Positions 61,161 through 64,000 of a stretch of 64,000 nt of DNA are shown piece by piece. This stretch comes from Micromonospora sp. MA102 (lineage in GTDB: Bacteria > Actinomycetota > Actinomycetes > Mycobacteriales > Micromonosporaceae): assembly GCF_025460765.1 (NCBI RefSeq), contig NZ_JAMWEG010000017.1:62001-126000 (forward strand), in the 5' to 3' direction. The translations under genes were made by a program, and so were the position numbers. Within the stretch, counting starts at the first letter, position 1. Each line of letters opens with the position of its first letter. Below the pieces are notes generated by a model. The model saw only the letters and a program-made list of their open reading frames with translations. It was not told the DNA's origin and ran no database searches.

Positions 61161-62681
61161 ATGTCTGCCCTTGATAGGTCTCAGTCGATCGCGCCGCCGC
61201 GGCGGCGCAGGTGGCTGCCCCGGGTCGTCGCCGCCGCCGTGACGGCGGTGGTGGTCGGTGGTGCCGCCGCGGTGGCGGTGTCGACGCCCGCCGCCGCCGC
61301 GACGGTCGACACGAGCGCGTGGTACGTGTTGGTCAACCGCAACAGTGGCAAGGCCCTGGACGTCTACAACCTGGCCACGAACGACGGCGCGCGGATCGTG
61401 CAGTGGTCGCGGAACAACGGCAACCAGCAGCAGTGGCAGTTCGTGGACTCGGGCGGCGGCTACTACCGGCTGCGGTCGCGGCTGTCCGGCAAGGTGCTGG
61501 ACGTCTACAACTGGTCGACCGCCAACGGCGCCAACGTCGTGCAGTGGACCGACGGCAACCAGGCCAACCAGCAGTTCCGGTTGGCCGACTCCGACAGCGG
61601 CTACGTCCGGTTGATCAACCGGAACAGCAACAAGGTGGTGGAGGTGCAGGGCGCCTCGACCGCCGACGGCGGCAGCATCGTGCAGTACGACGACTGGAAC
61701 GGCGCCAACCAGCAGTGGCAGCTCGTCCGGGTCGACGGCGGGGGCACCCCCACCACGCCGCCGCCGGGCGGCTCGTGCACGCTGCCGTCGACGTACCGCT
61801 GGTCGTCGACGGGCGCGCTGGCGAACCCGCGATCGGGGTGGGTCTCGCTCAAGGACTTCACCAACGTCGTGTACAACGGCCGGCACCTCGTCTACGCCAC
61901 GACGCACGACACCGGCACGTCGTGGGGTTCGATGAACTTCAGTCCGTTCACGAACTGGTCCGACATGGGCTCGGCCAGCCAGAACGCGATGCCCTTCGCC
62001 GCTGTCGCGCCGACACTGTTCTACTTCGCCCCGAAGAACCTCTGGGTGCTCGCCTACCAGTGGGGCGGGACGGCGTTCTCCTACCGGACGTCCAGCGACC
62101 CCACCAACGTGAACGGGTGGTCGTTGCAGCAGACGCTCTTCACCGGAAGCATCTCGGGCTCCGGGACGGGACCCATCGACCAGACGCTCATCGGTGACAG
62201 CACGAACATGTACCTGTTCTTCGCCGGGGACAACGGCAAGATCTACCGCGCCAGCATGCCCATCGGGAATTTCCCGGGCAGCTTCGGCGCGTCGTCGACG
62301 GTGATCATGAGCGACTCGACGAACAACCTCTTCGAAGGGGTTCAGGTCTACAAGGTCCAGGGCCAGAACCAGTACCTCATGCTGGTCGAGGCGATCGGCT
62401 CGCAGGGCCGCTACTTCCGCTCGTTCACGGCCAGCAGCCTGGGCGGCACCTGGACGCCGCAGGCCGCGAGCGAGAGCAACCCCTTCGCCGGCAAGGCCAA
62501 CAGCGGCGCCACCTGGACGAACGACATCAGCCACGGCGACCTGGTGCGCAGCAACCCCGACCAGACCATGACCATCGACCCCTGCAACCTCCAACTGCTC
62601 TACCAGGGGCGTGCCCCGAACTCCGGCGGCGACTACGGCCTCCTGCCGTACCGGCCGGGTGTGCTGACGCTGCAACGCTAG
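61161..62681 (+). CDS. Secreted GH62 alpha-L-arabinofuranosidase with N-terminal CBM13
   Basis: A 506-residue enzyme. Signal peptide runs to about 46 (STPAAAATV). An N-terminal ricin-like CBM13 (about 50-190) has repeats such as GNQQQWQFVDSGGGYYRLRS, followed by a short Thr/Pro linker. The GH62 catalytic domain (about 205-506) starts CTLPSTYRWSSTGALANPRS and shows SLKDFTNVVYNGRHLVYAT with the catalytic base aspartate, plus SNPFAGKANSGATWTNDISH near the end. It removes arabinosyl side chains from arabinoxylan. A GAAGGAGG ribosome site precedes ATG 61161, and a strong hairpin follows the stop. Confidence 0.95.
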   Translation: MSALDRSQSIAPPRRRRWLPRVVAAAVTAVVVGGAAAVAVSTPAAAATVDTSAWYVLVNRNSGKALDVYNLATNDGARIVQWSRNNGNQQQWQFVDSGGGYYRLRSRLSGKVLDVYNWSTANGANVVQWTDGNQANQQFRLADSDSGYVRLINRNSNKVVEVQGASTADGGSIVQYDDWNGANQQWQLVRVDGGGTPTTPPPGGSCTLPSTYRWSSTGALANPRSGWVSLKDFTNVVYNGRHLVYATTHDTGTSWGSMNFSPFTNWSDMGSASQNAMPFAAVAPTLFYFAPKNLWVLAYQWGGTAFSYRTSSDPTNVNGWSLQQTLFTGSISGSGTGPIDQTLIGDSTNMYLFFAGDNGKIYRASMPIGNFPGSFGASSTVIMSDSTNNLFEGVQVYKVQGQNQYLMLVEAIGSQGRYFRSFTASSLGGTWTPQAASESNPFAGKANSGATWTNDISHGDLVRSNPDQTMTIDPCNLQLLYQGRAPNSGGDYGLLPYRPGVLTLQR

Positions 62682-62772
62682 TGGCGTGGCGCAGATCCGG
62701 GTGTTCCTGACACTCGCGGCAACGGCGTGTGCGGGTCGGCTCAGCCGGCGCAGGAACGGGTGGAACTGGAGC

Positions 62773-62804
62773 GGGCGGGCTCGGCGTACGCGCCGAGCCC
62801 GCCC
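62773..62804 (+). terminator. Strong stem-loop terminator after the GH62 gene
   Basis: Perfect 14-bp arms (GGGCGGGCTCGGCG, 62773-62786, and its complement 62791-62804) around a TACG loop. No T-tract. It lies 92 bases after the stop. Confidence 0.75.
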
Positions 62805-62880
62805 GGCTGCGCGGTCGTCGGGCGGTGCGGCGGGGAGGTCTCCCGATGCGGCGGCAACTGTGCTTTAATCAGACACGTCG

Positions 62881-62896
62881 ATGTTATCGATAACAT
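62881..62896. promoter_or_regulatory. LacI-type operator palindrome upstream of the GH43 gene
   Basis: ATGTTATCGATAACAT, a perfect 16-base palindrome with the TGTTAnCGnTAACA core, 350 bases before the GH43 start. It follows an AT-rich stretch (GCTTTAATCA) that may hold the promoter. Confidence 0.6.
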
Positions 62897-62994
62897 CTGC
62901 CGCGGAGGTTCCCCACCGTCGACACTCTCCGGCAGCTGGAGCCGCCAGGGGCCACAAGCTCCCACGTGCCCGTCGGCTGACTTCCGGGCCCAGA

Positions 62995-63008
62995 TGTTAG
63001 CGCTCCTA
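62995..63008. promoter_or_regulatory. Degenerate LacI-type half-site
   Basis: TGTTAGCGCTCCTA keeps the left half and centre of the palindrome seen at 61066 but diverges in the right half. A weak second operator is possible. The rest of 62897-63244 holds short GC-rich inverted repeats but no gene. Confidence 0.35.
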
Positions 63009-63244
63009 TCGACGGCCACTCATTCGTGAGGCTCCGCCCGCGCGGAGCGGGACCGCCAACAACACCCCGGTCGCCTCGCCACCCGCACCGGCGGCAACGA
63101 CCCGAAGTGGAGCCAGGGCTGACGCCCTGACCACGCGCCCGGCCTCTCGCCGGCCGGGTCAGGCCGGAAGCGGCCGCAGGTTTCCCGCCCGCGGCATCCG
63201 GTGCCCGATGTCTGCTGTCCGACCCGTCCGAAAGGTTCGCCACC

Positions 63245-64000
63245 ATGTCAGTGTCGATTCCGATGACCGGCCGGCGCGACCCGCGTGTCGCGGCGGGAAC
63301 TGTCGCCGTGAGCGGTGACCGCTGGAGGCCCACCCCGCCGGCGCGGGGCAGCCGCAGGACCAGGCGCGGGATGGCCCTGGTCGTGAGCCTCCTGGCGTTG
63401 CTGGGGTTCGTCCCGGCGACCGCCCGCGCGGACAACCCGATCGTCCAGACGATCTACACGGCTGACCCGGCACCGCTGGTCCACAACGGCCGCGTGTACC
63501 TCTACACCGGGCACGACGAGGACAACTCGACCTACTTCACGATGAAGGAGTGGCGGGTCTGGTCGTCGGCCGACATGGTGAACTGGACCGACCACGGCTC
63601 ACCGCTCAGCCTCGCGAGCTTCAGCTGGGCCAGCGCCAACGCCTGGGCGGGGCAGGTGGTCCAGCGCAATGGCAGGTTCTACTGGTACGTGCCGATGACG
63701 GTGCGCGCGACCGGCCAGATGGGGATCGGGGTGGCGGTGGCCGACAGCCCGACCGGGCCGTTCCGGGACGCCATCGGTCATCCGCTGGTGAGCAACGGGG
63801 AGATCGACCCGACGGTGTTCATCGACGACGACGGCCAGGGGTATCTGTACTGGGGCAATCCCCACCTGTGGTACGTGAAGCTGAACCAGGACATGGTCTC
63901 GTACTCGGGAAGCCCCACCCAGATCCCGTTGACCACGAGCGGTTTCGGCACGCGGACCGGCGACCCGAACCGGCCGACGCTGTTCGAGGAGGCGCCGTGG
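63245..64000 (+). CDS. Secreted GH43-family glycosidase, cut by the window end
   Basis: The frame from ATG 63245 is open to the last base (252 codons, no stop). A signal peptide with a long basic N-region ends FVPATARAD near 64. The five-bladed propeller starts IVQTIYTADPAPLVHNGRVY (general base Asp about 73), continues DPTVFIDDDGQGYLYWGNPH (second Asp) and reaches FEEAPW at the very end, where the second Glu is the expected acid of GH43. Beta-xylosidase or alpha-arabinofuranosidase activity is likely. AAAGG precedes the ATG. Confidence 0.9.
   Translation, partial: MSVSIPMTGRRDPRVAAGTVAVSGDRWRPTPPARGSRRTRRGMALVVSLLALLGFVPATARADNPIVQTIYTADPAPLVHNGRVYLYTGHDEDNSTYFTMKEWRVWSSADMVNWTDHGSPLSLASFSWASANAWAGQVVQRNGRFYWYVPMTVRATGQMGIGVAVADSPTGPFRDAIGHPLVSNGEIDPTVFIDDDGQGYLYWGNPHLWYVKLNQDMVSYSGSPTQIPLTTSGFGTRTGDPNRPTLFEEAPW

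Noticed and set aside
63030..63060. Short GC-rich hairpin CTCCGC...GCGGAG resembling a tRNA arm
   Set aside because: No acceptor stem, anticodon loop or T-loop could be assembled around it.

Overview
The window is 64 kb of very GC-rich DNA. Strong third-position G/C bias, frequent GTG starts, GTGA/ATGA/TGATG gene overlaps, GNT-type solute-binding lipoproteins and secreted multi-domain glycosidases all point to an actinomycete, most likely Micromonosporaceae (Micromonospora-like). The genus is inference. No rRNA, tRNA or CRISPR array was seen.

Left edge to 8.5 kb: the start of a gene leaving the window, a serine-recombinase remnant, then a tightly overlapped minus-strand operon (extradiol-type VOC dioxygenase, FAH hydrolase, acyl-CoA ligase, DoxX protein, MhpA-like FAD monooxygenase, perhaps a patatin). 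It faces a TetR gene across three TGACG palindromes and looks like an aromatic-ring catabolic unit. 8.5-10.1 kb: a scar of FUSC and IS21 remnants, then an LtrA-family membrane protein.

10.2-27.8 kb: the most coherent part, a divergent L-fucose (or L-galactose) regulon. Leftward run three secreted glycosidases (GH29-like with carbohydrate-binding modules, GH97, and an enzyme of unassigned family ending in an NPCBM domain). Rightward run a binding protein and two permeases, then diketo-deoxy-fuconate hydrolase, fuconate dehydratase, an SDR, a mutarotase, an aldose dehydrogenase, a lactonase and a GntR/FCD regulator. Together these cover uptake and non-phosphorylative breakdown of L-fucose to pyruvate and L-lactate. 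Five copies of an ATCCGAT-centred motif sit in the divergent promoter region, two of them over predicted -10 elements. A GH36 remnant also lies there.

27.8-31.2 kb: a patch of broken genes (LtrA tail, orphan frame, YciI without its start, sigma factor cut short) around an intact DUF4236 gene. It begins with an 83-bp sequence repeated at 40.0 kb. 31.2-42.9 kb: nucleoside deaminase, then malate synthase, GlcD/GlcE/GlcF-type oxidase, an L-lactate permease and LutABC. This set oxidises glycolate and lactate and could consume the lactate made from fucose.

42.9-59 kb: mixed housekeeping and accessory genes, including small unknowns, VOC and NTF2 proteins, a DksA-type zinc finger, a short MreB-like protein, a PucR regulator with a YtcJ-type amidohydrolase, a TetR/FAD-monooxygenase pair, a two-component system, a Na+/H+ antiporter and a DHA2 MFS exporter. 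59-64 kb: a xylan/arabinoxylan cluster of GH10 xylanase with CBM13, GH62 arabinofuranosidase with CBM13, and a GH43 enzyme cut by the window end, with four TGTTAnCGnTAACA-type palindromes upstream of the GH62 and GH43 genes.
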